A stretch of 64,000 nucleotides of DNA from the NCBI GenBank assembly GCA_910589015.1, contig CAJUSA010000001.1, positions 62,001-126,000 on the forward strand. Reading direction: 5' to 3'. A program made the position numbers and the translations under genes. The stretch is from an uncultured Christensenellaceae bacterium. Its GTDB lineage: Bacteria > Bacillota > Clostridia > Christensenellales > Borkfalkiaceae. Positions 9,080 through 16,514 of the stretch are shown here, piece after piece (position 1 is the stretch's first letter; each line of letters starts with the position of its first letter). The notes beneath the pieces are model-generated. The model was not told where the DNA came from and did not search any database. It was given only the letters and a program-made list of their open reading frames with translations.

Positions 9080-9110
9080 ACTCCCAAAAACCTCCCTAAT
9101 TTTTGGGAGT
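9080..9110. other. Perfect hairpin near the left end of the element
   Basis: ACTCCCAAAAA (9080-9090) pairs with TTTTTGGGAGT (9100-9110), 11 bp with a 9-nt loop. It lies in the otherwise gene-free stretch 8989-9394 and could be a recombination or termination structure. Confidence 0.5.
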
Positions 9111-9188
9111 GACGGACTAATTGTCCTTTTCGTTCAAATTTTCTGCTAAAAAAGGGTATTTTTAAGACAAAAAACACACAAAATTATG

Positions 9189-9222
9189 AAACAAAATCGG
9201 GGCATTTGCCCCGATTTTGTTT
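9189..9222. terminator. Bidirectional terminator-like hairpin
   Basis: A perfect 15-bp inverted repeat with a 4-nt loop: AAACAAAATCGGGGC (9189-9203) and GCCCCGATTTTGTTT (9208-9222). It is A-rich on the left and T-rich on the right. It would insulate the Fic-like gene from transcription entering from the host side. Confidence 0.65.
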
Positions 9223-9359
9223 TATATAGCTATTGATTGTAAACAAGTATCGCATTGAATTTCAATTTAAAATATTTTTCAATATATGCAAAAATTCTCA
9301 ATAGCGGTTTAACTACTTAAAAAGTAGAAAAGTTGTGAAACAAAAATTTTATAAAACTC

Positions 9360-9388
9360 TTGATTTTGTTTCCTATTTGTGTTATACT
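9360..9388 (+). promoter_or_regulatory. Promoter of the Fic-like gene, probably giving a leaderless mRNA
   Basis: TTGATT (9360-9365), a 17-bp spacer and TATACT (9383-9388). Only six bases separate the -10 from the ATG at 9395, so transcription should begin at or next to the start codon. Confidence 0.7.
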
Positions 9389-9394
9389 GTCAAT

Positions 9395-10330
9395 ATGGAA
9401 AACAATGTCTTGGAAACAATCGAATTAGTTAATTCACAAAAGACTTATACAGCGCAGTTAGATTCTCTTCTTTGGGGCACGGCGGAAGTACGCGAGGTTA
9501 AAGGCGGTAAATATATTTATCTACATAAACGGGTTGATGGTTTAACCAGAACTGTCTATGCGGGGGAGTATAGCGAGGAACTCTTTGCGCTTATTCAGAA
9601 AAACAATGTAACCGCAAAAGAAATCAAGAAAAAGTTGCGTGCAATTGAAAAGCAGTTAAAAGAGCGCAATTACGTCGCTGGCGAATTGACAGACGCGATT
9701 CGCTTGAATATTGATTTTGCAAAACGTAATCTCGTTGATACGATTTATAAGCAAGCCGTATTGGAGGGGGTTGCTGTTACTTTTCTCGATACGGAAACGA
9801 TTATCGAAGGTGGCAAGATTAACGGCGTTTCCGCAGACGATATTCAGAAAATCAATAATCTGAAACACGCATGGCAGTTCGTTTTGGATGACGGTGTTGT
9901 TACGTCGAAATCTGACTACTCGATTTTGTGTTTGATAAACAGACTTGTCGAGGAAGGTTTTTACTATAATGCGGGGAAGTTGCGTAGCGTTCCCGTTTCT
10001 ATCGGTGGCACGAAATGGAAGCCTGAACTTCCTATAGAGAGTGTGGTTATCGAACAGTTAAACGAACTTCTTAATGAAACCGATGTTTACGAAAGGGCAA
10101 TTAAAGCTTTATTGTTCGTGACGAAAAAACAGCTTTTCATTGATGGCAATAAGCGAACCTCTGTTATCTTCGCAAATCATATTCTTATATCAATCGGTGC
10201 CGGTTTAATAGTTATCCCTGAAGATAATGTTCCCGAATATAAAAAATTATTGATTGACTATTACGAAACAGACCAAACAGAAGGAATTAAGCAATTCTTA
10301 TATAGTAGGTGTTTGACGAAATTAAGGTAA
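9395..10330 (+). CDS. Fic-domain protein with the catalytic His replaced by Gln
   Basis: 311 aa from the ATG at 9395; an in-frame GTG at 9335 would put the start inside the promoter and has no ribosome-binding site. An inhibitory-helix-like segment (TETIIEGGKI, about residues 130-140) precedes the Fic core. The signature HxFxDGNxR reads QLFIDGNKR (246-254): Phe, Asp, Gly, Asn and Arg are kept, but the His is Gln246. In known Fic and Doc enzymes this His is the general base for AMP or phosphate transfer. The K253 in the GNKR end resembles Doc. The protein may be a pseudoenzyme, a regulator, or use altered chemistry. Confidence 0.75.
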   Translation: MENNVLETIELVNSQKTYTAQLDSLLWGTAEVREVKGGKYIYLHKRVDGLTRTVYAGEYSEELFALIQKNNVTAKEIKKKLRAIEKQLKERNYVAGELTDAIRLNIDFAKRNLVDTIYKQAVLEGVAVTFLDTETIIEGGKINGVSADDIQKINNLKHAWQFVLDDGVVTSKSDYSILCLINRLVEEGFYYNAGKLRSVPVSIGGTKWKPELPIESVVIEQLNELLNETDVYERAIKALLFVTKKQLFIDGNKRTSVIFANHILISIGAGLIVIPEDNVPEYKKLLIDYYETDQTEGIKQFLYSRCLTKLR

Positions 10331-10466
10331 TTATTTTTCAAGCCTAAACTATATCATAAAATCAGTTTTACACCTGGAGGACTTACTATGAATGAGTTTG
10401 ATAAAATAATTATAACTATTAGTGACAATATTTGCAAAAATATAGCTAATATGGAAGATGCTGATA

Positions 10467-10712
10467 ATGGAACAAAAACAATTAAAGCAATTTACATTTT
10501 ACGATTTGTACGCCGATATACTGAGCGGGTTGAACGACATGGATGCAGGGAAGTTTGCAAAGAGAATTTGCGAGTATGAGTTTGAAAACGCCGAGCCAAC
10601 CGATGTTATGACGGACAAGGAAGTTTTCTATTGGAGTAATATCTCGGATATGTTGGCGGAAGTAAAGGAAATAGAGATGCCGGGGAAGATGCCCAGGGCA
10701 ATATCTTATTGA
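10467..10712 (+). CDS. Small protein resembling DUF6291-type phage/plasmid proteins
   Basis: 81 aa from ATG 10467, which has GGAAG ten bases upstream. The pattern FTFYDLYADILSGLNDMD, then KRICEYEFENAEP and VFYWSNISDMLAEV, resembles the short helical DUF6291 family common in mobile elements; function unknown. A stronger site, CTGGAGG, precedes an ATG at 10388 in another frame that overlaps this gene and may be a translated leader. The stop overlaps the next start (TTGA). Confidence 0.45.
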   Translation: MEQKQLKQFTFYDLYADILSGLNDMDAGKFAKRICEYEFENAEPTDVMTDKEVFYWSNISDMLAEVKEIEMPGKMPRAISY

Positions 10713-10990
10713 ACACGGTAAAGTACATAAAGTCCGAAACATTCGAAACCAAAATAAGACACAAAGTAAACGACAAAGGGCTTAAACGCAGGCTTGCTAT
10801 TTCGCACAGAAAGGTAGGAAAGCTGTTTGACGGGTTACTTGCGTCGTTTGGCGGCGAAAGCGAATTGTTGGAGCGAGACTTCACTAACCGTTTGAAAGAG
10901 ATTGAAAAAGAAATAGAACAAGAACGGGAGGAGCAAGGCAATGTAGAAGCAAATGCACTTCCAAGTGGACGTGGGGGAAATAATATGTAG
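10709..10990 (+). CDS. Small charged protein of unknown function
   Basis: 93 aa from a TTG codon that overlaps the stop of the upstream gene by four bases, suggesting translational coupling. The C-terminal half (about 50-75) is a Glu/Arg-rich coiled-coil-like helix. No family recognised. Spacing and codon use suggest a real second gene of the small operon. Confidence 0.45.
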   Translation: MNTVKYIKSETFETKIRHKVNDKGLKRRLAISHRKVGKLFDGLLASFGGESELLERDFTNRLKEIEKEIEQEREEQGNVEANALPSGRGGNNM

Positions 10991-11007
10991 AAGAAAAATA
11001 GCAGAAA

Positions 11008-11073
11008 TCGTATTAATATTTGCGAAAGTGCTTGACTCTTATCAACGGAATGAGTATAATCGTATTAATATTT
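11008..11073 (+). promoter_or_regulatory. tnpV promoter flanked by 14-bp direct repeats
   Basis: TTGACT (11032-11037), 17 bp and TATAAT (11055-11060). The 14-mer TCGTATTAATATTT occurs at 11008-11021 and 11060-11073, on both sides of the promoter. Such paired sites look like operators for a repressor, perhaps one of the small proteins of the element. Confidence 0.65.
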
Positions 11074-11091
11074 AATATCGGAGGTGTTGGT

Positions 11092-11460
11092 ATGATGACG
11101 GATAGGCAGTTGTTGGCGAAAGCCGAAGCAAATGAAGGCTTGACTGTGGACGAAATCAAGCGGTATCAAAAACTTGTAAAACCGCAGAAACACGTTTACG
11201 GCAAGTGGGGAACGCTTAAACGCAAGTATTTAGAAGATAGGGGGATTGATTGGACAATAGCTAATCTTCCTGAATACTTGCACGGCGTGGACAGGCAGGC
11301 AGAGAATATGTACAATGTTCTCTATGCAAAGCTCTCGCAAAATCCGTTGTACAAACGGACGGGCGAGTTTATGGAAGATTACCGCAGGTTTACCGCTTTA
11401 CAACACACAATCGAAGAAGAAATATTGCACGAATTAATTTATATGGAGGAAGCAGTATGA
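11092..11460 (+). CDS. tnpV: TnpV family transposon-encoded protein
   Basis: 122 aa from ATG 11092, with GGAGGTG six bases upstream. The segment HVYGKWGTLKRKYLED, a short linker and a C-terminal helix with EYLHGVDRQAENMYNVLYA match the TnpV pattern (KYGxxRxxYLxE...LxxHLxxIDxxA) of Clostridia transposons. The function of TnpV is not established. It overlaps the following gene by ATGA. Confidence 0.7.
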   Translation: MMTDRQLLAKAEANEGLTVDEIKRYQKLVKPQKHVYGKWGTLKRKYLEDRGIDWTIANLPEYLHGVDRQAENMYNVLYAKLSQNPLYKRTGEFMEDYRRFTALQHTIEEEILHELIYMEEAV

Positions 11461-11663
11461 GAACGCCGAAAGCCGAAATCGATAAGAGATACGAGGACAA
11501 GCACAAAGAGGAACGCAAGGCGGCACACGCCGTGTGGGGAACCTCTATGAACCGTGAAGACTTTGAGGAACTGAACAAGTTTCTCAAAGCCAATCACATA
11601 AAAAAAGTGCAACTCATCTATGCAGGATGGGAAGCACTCAAAGAACAGTATAAACAATCATAA
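11457..11663 (+). CDS. Small basic protein downstream of tnpV
   Basis: 68 aa, coupled to tnpV by an ATGA overlap. The N-terminal half is Lys/Glu-rich and helical; the C-terminal half (EDFEELNKFLKANHIKKVQL) looks like a compact helix-strand unit. No family recognised; perhaps a DNA-binding or excision accessory factor. Confidence 0.5.
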   Translation: MRTPKAEIDKRYEDKHKEERKAAHAVWGTSMNREDFEELNKFLKANHIKKVQLIYAGWEALKEQYKQS

Positions 11664-11688
11664 TCTTTTCGAACAAGGAGGAAACGCG

Positions 11689-11733
11689 ATGGAAAGAGGA
11701 CATAGTATTCAAAGCTATAAGGACGCGGATTAA
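11689..11733 (+). CDS. Possible 14-residue peptide gene before the integrase
   Basis: AAGGAGG lies eight bases before an ATG that opens a frame of 14 codons (MERGHSIQSYKDAD) and a TAA. The strong ribosome-binding site on such a short frame, 30 bp before the poorly initiated integrase gene, suggests a leader peptide or a truncated excisionase gene. Confidence 0.3.
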   Translation: MERGHSIQSYKDAD

Positions 11734-11762
11734 TTCCGTAATATAAGTCCGAATAAGGATAC

Positions 11763-12980
11763 TTGAAACAACAAACTAACTTATTACAGTCGGACGAATC
11801 CGTACAGCAGTTGCTCGAAGCTATGCAAAAGCAAAATGAGTTATACAAGCAGGTGCTGGCAGGGTTGGGTCCCATAGCAGAAAGAAGTAAAGTTGAAAAT
11901 CGTCGGGGTGTGCTGAAATTTTCAAAAAAGGAGATTTTACAGATGCCGACTAATTACAGAAACGTTTTTGCGACGAACGATATGATAGTTCACTACCGTT
12001 TAAGAAATGACGGGGTGTACGAAGCAAGATTTCACAGACAGGGAATCGATATCGAGGTTTCGTCCAAAGACTTAACAAAGCTCAAGCAAAAATTTATTGA
12101 AAAACTGAATAATTACGACGGAAGTCCGAGGCGCAAGAGACGCAACCATAACGAAAAGACGTTTGGAGAATATGCCGACGAGTGGTTGAACATTAAAAAG
12201 GTTACGACAAAGCAATCGACCTATAATGAGTACGTGCGAATGCTAAATCGCGACGTTTTGCCCGCATTCGGAGAAATAAAGGCGATAGAGATAGACAGAT
12301 GTATGTTGCAGAACTTTCTTTTGACCTACATACAAAAAGGCGTTCTGCGTACGGCGCATAAACTATTTTTATTACTGCGTTGTATCTTCGATATGATTGC
12401 AGAGGACTACAACATTCCCACGCCTATGAAGAAGGTGGTGGTACCCAATTACCAAAGCAAAAGCGGCACGGCGTTCACTTACGAGGAAGAAAAGAAGCTG
12501 GTCAATCATTGCCTTGCAAATCTCAAAAAAGATACCTCTCACGCATTCCTTGTGCTATTGTACGCGGGACTCAGGCGGAGCGAGCTTGCGAGCCTGAAAA
12601 TTATTGACGGAATGTGGCTCGAATGCGAGACGAGTAAAGAGCGTATGGGTAAAAACGTTGTCAAACGCAAAGTACCGTTTACGCCGATGATGAAGCGTAT
12701 GTTGCCGTATATCGATTTTAAAAAGGCAAAGAACGTAAATCTGAACACTTTGCAAACGACAATGAAGCGGTTGTTTCCCGATCATCACTCCCACGAGTTA
12801 AGGCATACGTTTATCAGCAGGTGCAAAGAGAGCGGCGTTTCGGGCGAAGTTGTAAGCATTTGGGCGGGACATTCGTTGACGGGTACGATAACGACAACCG
12901 TCTATACGCATTATTCAGATGAATTTCACTTAAAGGAAGCTCAAAAAGTTAATTACTTGCAGTTTGATTTAAATACATAA
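11763..12980 (+). CDS. int: Tyrosine recombinase (element integrase)
   Basis: 405 aa from TTG 11763; the start is uncertain because no good ribosome-binding site is near. A helical N-terminal region is followed by an AP2-like arm-binding segment (about 60-120), a SAM-like core-binding domain (about 135-225) and the catalytic domain. Active-site residues are R271 (AGLRRSE), H344 and R347 (HELRHTF), the AGHS His, and Y381 or Y384 in TVYTHYS. It lies beside the right attachment site in tRNA-Gln, as expected for the enzyme that inserted the element. Confidence 0.92.
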   Translation: MKQQTNLLQSDESVQQLLEAMQKQNELYKQVLAGLGPIAERSKVENRRGVLKFSKKEILQMPTNYRNVFATNDMIVHYRLRNDGVYEARFHRQGIDIEVSSKDLTKLKQKFIEKLNNYDGSPRRKRRNHNEKTFGEYADEWLNIKKVTTKQSTYNEYVRMLNRDVLPAFGEIKAIEIDRCMLQNFLLTYIQKGVLRTAHKLFLLLRCIFDMIAEDYNIPTPMKKVVVPNYQSKSGTAFTYEEEKKLVNHCLANLKKDTSHAFLVLLYAGLRRSELASLKIIDGMWLECETSKERMGKNVVKRKVPFTPMMKRMLPYIDFKKAKNVNLNTLQTTMKRLFPDHHSHELRHTFISRCKESGVSGEVVSIWAGHSLTGTITTTVYTHYSDEFHLKEAQKVNYLQFDLNT

Positions 12981-13067
12981 ATCCACTGACAATTCCCAAA
13001 TAACTCCCAAATCGGGGTAAAAATGACCTAAAATCGGGCATTTTTGAGGCTCAGCCAAAACTCGGTC

Positions 13068-13123
13068 AAAAAATAAAACACTATATACTGTGTTCTTGTT
13101 TTTAGAACCTACAATATATAGTG
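13068..13123 (-). terminator. Element-borne terminator for the hybrid tRNA-Gln
   Basis: CACTATATA (13079-13087) pairs with TATATAGTG (13115-13123), and GTTCT/AGAAC extends the stem inside. Read on the minus strand, the stem is followed by TTTTATTTTTT. It lies five bases after the tRNA CCA end and replaces the native terminator left at 8904-8939. Confidence 0.65.
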
Positions 13124-13127
13124 TCTG

Positions 13128-13202
13128 TGGCTGGGGCGAAGTGATTCGAACACCCGAATGACGGAGTCAGAGTCCGTTGCCTTACCGCTTGGCGACACCC
13201 CA
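13128..13202 (-). tRNA. tRNA-Gln(CTG), hybrid of host 5' half and element 3' half
   Basis: Read from 13202 to 13128, the sequence folds as a cloverleaf: acceptor TGGGGTG with CGCCCCA (one G-U), D arm, anticodon loop CTCTGAC giving anticodon CTG, T arm GGGTG-TTCGAAT-CACTT with two G-U pairs, discriminator G and encoded CCA. The 3' part from the anticodon arm onward is brought by the integrative element. Confidence 0.93.
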
Positions 13203-13221
13203 ATGTGTTTTACGAGAATAT

Positions 13222-13250
13222 AGTTTATCAAAAATCAATGAATTTATCAA
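13222..13250 (-). promoter_or_regulatory. Promoter of tRNA-Gln
   Basis: On the minus strand TTGATA (13250-13245), 17 bp, and TAAACT (13227-13222) with an upstream TG. Transcription would start about 12 nt before the mature tRNA 5' end. Confidence 0.7.
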
Positions 13251-13344
13251 GCGTTTTTGCCGTTATTTCGAAAAAATTTTTTAAGTCTTTCTATGCGGGG
13301 GCAGACGGAATGATTTTTTATTCGTAAAATATTGCGGATTACTC

Positions 13345-13373
13345 TTGAAATCTTCTTGTCTTTTTGCTATAAT
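13345..13373 (+). promoter_or_regulatory. Promoter of the small gene at 13419
   Basis: TTGAAA (13345-13350), 17-bp spacer and TATAAT (13368-13373). Confidence 0.75.
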
Positions 13374-13418
13374 AAACAGGTCGTTATGCCGTAGCATAAA
13401 AAGCAAGAGGGGTTCTCG

Positions 13419-13718
13419 ATGGATCGGGAAGAAGAATTGTGTTTCACTTATAAAACGGACGAAGAGCCTTGTGGATACGTGGATACCCGCCGCAAAAGAC
13501 CGTTGACTTCGGATGAAACGATTGCGCTCGTGATCGGGCGGTATCTTGAAAATTTACAAGAGATTTTCGATGCGGAAAAATCGGGTGAAGAACTCTCGCC
13601 TTATGCGGAAGGCGCGAAGAGCGTCTATGTGGAAACCTTGCAGCTTTTTCAGGAATGGGAAAAGATGGAAGAGTACGGCTTGAATTTCGAGATCGAAGAG
13701 ATTTATACCGTAAAATAA
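13419..13718 (+). CDS. Acidic small protein of unknown function
   Basis: 99 aa, strongly acidic, predicted mostly helical after residue 30 (ETIALVIGRYLENLQEIFDA...). AGAGGGG lies eight bases before the ATG. It is preceded by a consensus promoter and stands alone between tRNA-Gln and the ribosomal protein operon. No family recognised. Confidence 0.65.
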   Translation: MDREEELCFTYKTDEEPCGYVDTRRKRPLTSDETIALVIGRYLENLQEIFDAEKSGEELSPYAEGAKSVYVETLQLFQEWEKMEEYGLNFEIEEIYTVK

Positions 13719-13766
13719 AATCGGAAAATTTCCGTGAAAAATTTTTTATTTCGCTTGCAAAAAAGA

Positions 13767-13829
13767 TTGACATCGTATTGCCGTTGTGATAAACTTACGT
13801 TACGCACCCAAAAGCGGGTGTAATTTTTT
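13767..13829 (+). promoter_or_regulatory. Promoter and leader hairpin of the rpmG-secE-nusG-rplKA operon
   Basis: TTGACA (13767-13772), 17 bp, and an extended -10 TGATAAACT (TAAACT 13790-13795). Right after the expected start comes CACCC-AAAAGC-GGGTG followed by TAATTTTTTT (about 13806-13828), a small terminator-like hairpin upstream of the rpmG start. It may be an attenuator or a 5' stabiliser. Confidence 0.65.
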
Positions 13830-13845
13830 TGTATGGAGTTTACTA

Positions 13846-14010
13846 ATGGCTACCAAATCCACGAGAATGAAGGTTACGTTCGAGTGCACGGAGTGTCATA
13901 ACCGCAACTACGACAGTTTTAAGAATAAGCGCAACGATCCCGATCGTCTCGAGCTGAAGAAATACTGCCCCGTTTGCAAAAAACACACGGCACATAAGGA
14001 ATCCAAATAA
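13846..14010 (+). CDS. rpmG: 50S ribosomal protein L33
   Basis: 54 aa from ATG 13846 (TGGAG upstream); the longer frame from 13786 would start inside the leader hairpin. MATKSTRMKVTFECTECHNR with CxxC pairs (CTEC and CPVC) is the zinc-binding L33 form. First gene of the secE-nusG operon. Confidence 0.93.
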   Translation: MATKSTRMKVTFECTECHNRNYDSFKNKRNDPDRLELKKYCPVCKKHTAHKESK

Positions 14011-14027
14011 TTTTTAAGGAGCCGATC

Positions 14028-14321
14028 ATGTCGAAGAAAGATACGGATTCTCAGGTCGAATCCAAATCCGAAAAGCCGGCAAAAAAGAATAAGGACAAGA
14101 ACAAGGACAAAAAGCCCAACATCTTCGTTCGCCTCGGCAGAAAGCTCAAGGAAACGTTCGGCGAGCTCAAACGCGTCACCTGGCCCACGTTCGGACAGGC
14201 AGTGAAGGCAACGTGTGTCGTGCTCGTTATCGTTCTTATTTTCATGGTGCTCGTCACGGGTGTAAACTACGGGCTGAGCGAGCTTCTTAAGCTCATCACC
14301 AAATTCGGTACGGGAGCGTAA
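14028..14321 (+). CDS. secE: Preprotein translocase subunit SecE
   Basis: 97 aa. A Lys-rich N-terminal extension of about 35 residues precedes the conserved amphipathic helix ETFGELKRVTWPT and one membrane helix (about 62-83). SecE clamps the SecY channel. It lies 17 bases after rpmG and 2 bases before nusG. Confidence 0.94.
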   Translation: MSKKDTDSQVESKSEKPAKKNKDKNKDKKPNIFVRLGRKLKETFGELKRVTWPTFGQAVKATCVVLVIVLIFMVLVTGVNYGLSELLKLITKFGTGA

Positions 14322-14323
14322 TC

Positions 14324-14893
14324 ATGGCGAATAACGATACCGAACCCAAATGGTACATTCTTCATACCTATTCGGGTTATGAAACGATGGTGCAGGACAG
14401 CTTAAAACGCCTGATTGAAAACAATAACCTGCAAGACAGCATCGTCGACGTGAAAATTCCCACCGAAAAGACGATCGAAGAAAAAGCCAACGGAAAGAAA
14501 AAAGTCGTCGAGAGAAAGCTGCTGCCCTGCTACGTTTTTATCAAGATGATCTATTCCAACCAGCTTTGGTATCTTGTGACGAATACGCGCGGCGTAACGG
14601 GTTTCTGCGGTCCGCAGGGCAGACCCATTCCCATGAAAAAGGAAGAGATCCGCAAGATGCGGCTCGACGAGTACGTTGACGACGCCGATTTCAAACTCGG
14701 CGACAGAGTTTCGATTATGAGCGGCCCGCTCGAAGGGTTCGTCGGTACCATCCGCGAGCTGGACGAAGTGGGGCAGCGCGCCAAGGTCGATATTGTCATG
14801 TTCGGGCGTCCGCAGGACGTGGAAGTCGATTATGTGCAGATGGAACGCGTTTCCGCCGAACTTCCCGAGAGCGACGACGTCACGGAAGAATAA
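14324..14893 (+). CDS. nusG: Transcription termination/antitermination factor NusG
   Basis: 189 aa. NGN domain (KWYILHTYSGYE, then CYVFIKMIYSNQLWYLVTNT) at about 8-115 and a KOW domain (DRVSIMSGPLEGFVG) at about 135-185. NusG binds RNA polymerase and Rho or the ribosome. Standard position between secE and rplK. Confidence 0.95.
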   Translation: MANNDTEPKWYILHTYSGYETMVQDSLKRLIENNNLQDSIVDVKIPTEKTIEEKANGKKKVVERKLLPCYVFIKMIYSNQLWYLVTNTRGVTGFCGPQGRPIPMKKEEIRKMRLDEYVDDADFKLGDRVSIMSGPLEGFVGTIRELDEVGQRAKVDIVMFGRPQDVEVDYVQMERVSAELPESDDVTEE

Positions 14894-14987
14894 GAGAGAA
14901 TGAACGGGCGTAAGCCCTTTCAGATAAAAGTGGGAGAGGCGAAAATCTCAAACAATCGTCTTGCAAACACCACAAGGAGGCAAAATT

Positions 14988-15413
14988 ATGGCAAAGAAAA
15001 TTACCGCTGTCGTGAAATTGCAGCTTCCTGCCGGTAAAGCGACCCCCGGTCCCCCCGTCGGATCGACGCTCGGCCCGCACGGTATCAATATTCCGGGCTT
15101 TACCAAGGAATTCAATGCAAAAACGGCAAGTCAAGAAGGTCTGATCATTCCCGTCGTGATGACGATCTATGCAGACCGTTCGTTCACGTTCGTCTTGAAG
15201 ACACCGCCCGCGCCCGTCCTTATCAAAAAGGCGCTCGGGTTGGAATCGGCAAGCGGAACGCCGAACAAAGTTAAAGTGGGCAAACTCACGAAAGCGCAGG
15301 TCGAAGAGATCGCGAAGCAGAAACTGCCCGATCTGAACTGCACGTCGCTCGAGAGCGCGATGAGCATGATCAGGGGAACGGCACGCTCGATGGGCGTGAC
15401 GGTAGAGGAATAA
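14988..15413 (+). CDS. rplK: 50S ribosomal protein L11
   Basis: 141 aa from ATG 14988, eight bases after AAGGAGG. The sequence has the L11 N-terminal domain (KLQLPAGKATPGPPVG) and the rRNA-binding C-terminal domain ending in GTARSMGV. It lies ten bases before rplA. Confidence 0.96.
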   Translation: MAKKITAVVKLQLPAGKATPGPPVGSTLGPHGINIPGFTKEFNAKTASQEGLIIPVVMTIYADRSFTFVLKTPPAPVLIKKALGLESASGTPNKVKVGKLTKAQVEEIAKQKLPDLNCTSLESAMSMIRGTARSMGVTVEE

Positions 15414-15423
15414 GGAGGAAAGT

Positions 15424-16113
15424 ATGAAATACGGTAAGAAATATTCCGATAGTCTGAAATCCTTCGAACGCTCGAAAACGTACGAGGCAGGCGAGGCGAT
15501 GGGTCTTGTGCTTGCAAATGCGAAAGCGAAATTCGACGAAACGGTGGAATTACACGTACGCTTGGGTATCGACCCCCGTCAGGCAGACCAGCAGGTTCGC
15601 GGCGTGCTCGTCCTTCCCAACGGAACGGGTAAAACCAAAAAGGTGCTCGTTATCGCAAAAGGCGAAAGAGCCGATGCGGCACAGGCTGCGGGTGCGGATT
15701 TCGTCGGCGCGGAAGAGATGATCCAGAAAATCCAGACCGAGAACTGGTTCGGGTTCGACGTCATGATCACCACCCCCGATATGATGGGCATGGTCGGCCG
15801 TATCGGTCGTATCCTCGGTCCGAAGGGCTTGATGCCCAATCCGAAATCGGGTACGGTTACGATGGATACCGCGAAAGCCGTTGCCGAAGTCAAGGCAGGT
15901 AAAGTGGAATACCGTCTCGATAAGACGGCGATCATTCACTGCCCGATCGGCAAAAAGAGTTTCGGTACCGAAAAACTTATGGAAAACTTCAACGCGCTCA
16001 TGGAAGCGATCGTCAAGGCGAAACCCGCTGCGGCGAAAGGACAGTACATCAAGTCCGTCGCGCTTACTTCCACCATGGGCCCCGGCGTGAAAGTAAACTA
16101 CAATAAGATTTAA
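15424..16113 (+). CDS. rplA: 50S ribosomal protein L1
   Basis: 229 aa. It has the L1 motifs VLPNGTGKTKKVLV and GRIGRILGPKGLMPNPKSGT. In many bacteria L1 represses its own operon by binding the mRNA leader. Last gene before the rplJ promoter and leader. Confidence 0.96.
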   Translation: MKYGKKYSDSLKSFERSKTYEAGEAMGLVLANAKAKFDETVELHVRLGIDPRQADQQVRGVLVLPNGTGKTKKVLVIAKGERADAAQAAGADFVGAEEMIQKIQTENWFGFDVMITTPDMMGMVGRIGRILGPKGLMPNPKSGTVTMDTAKAVAEVKAGKVEYRLDKTAIIHCPIGKKSFGTEKLMENFNALMEAIVKAKPAAAKGQYIKSVALTSTMGPGVKVNYNKI

Positions 16114-16129
16114 AAGACAGAAAAATTGC

Positions 16130-16514
16130 TTGACACGGCGTTTGCTTTGTGTTAAGATAAGAACGAAAAGAATCCATTTGACCGCAGAAAGCGAGTGCGT
16201 TACGCTTAATATCTCGCCGAGGTCGGAGTTATTTTGTTGCAAAAACGAAATCTCCGTGCCGTTCTGCGGCACGGAGAATTTTAATTTTACGGAACGGTTT
16301 TTTGCGGCAGGCAAAGCACCCAATTTGTCGCTTGCGACTTTCACAGGAAAGGTGAATGCGGGCGAAGAAAAAGGTAGCGCTCTTAAAAATTCGCCCGCAG
16401 AGGGAAATACTCGGCTGTCAGCGCGTAGCGCGTGCAGACCGCGGTTTCCCTCAAATCACGGATTTTTATTTGCGCGGCAAGCAAATAAAAATCGTGAAGT
16501 TAAAGGAGGTAAAC
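16130..16514 (+). promoter_or_regulatory. rplJL promoter and L10-type leader with attenuator
   Basis: TTGACA (16130-16135), 17 bp, and TAAGAT (16153-16158) start a 350-nt untranslated leader. TCTCCGTGCCG (16251-16261) pairs perfectly with CGGCACGGAGA (16267-16277) and is followed by a T-rich run, a terminator-like hairpin. A second long stem (16457-16473 with 16481-16496) abuts the rplJ ribosome-binding site. Position and structure fit the Firmicutes L10 leader, in which the L10-L7/L12 complex controls its own synthesis. Which alternative pairing is used was not computed. Confidence 0.72.

Larger units (their letters stand above)
8971..13172. mobile_element. 4.2-kb integrative element in tRNA-Gln(CTG)
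   Basis: The element is bounded by 18-bp direct repeats in the anticodon arm (8971-8988 and 13155-13172). It encodes a tyrosine recombinase next to the right end, TnpV, several small proteins and a Fic-like protein. Its right end supplies a replacement tRNA 3' half and a new hairpin terminator. CAACATATAGTG (9011-9022) and CAATATATAGTG (13112-13123) near the two ends are candidate integrase arm sites. No relaxase, replication protein or conjugation gene is visible, so it is probably a non-conjugative island or a decayed element. Confidence 0.82.

Noticed and set aside
15550..16344. 264-codon minus-strand frame across rplA and the rplJ leader
   Set aside because: Antisense shadow with no start signal and no family similarity.
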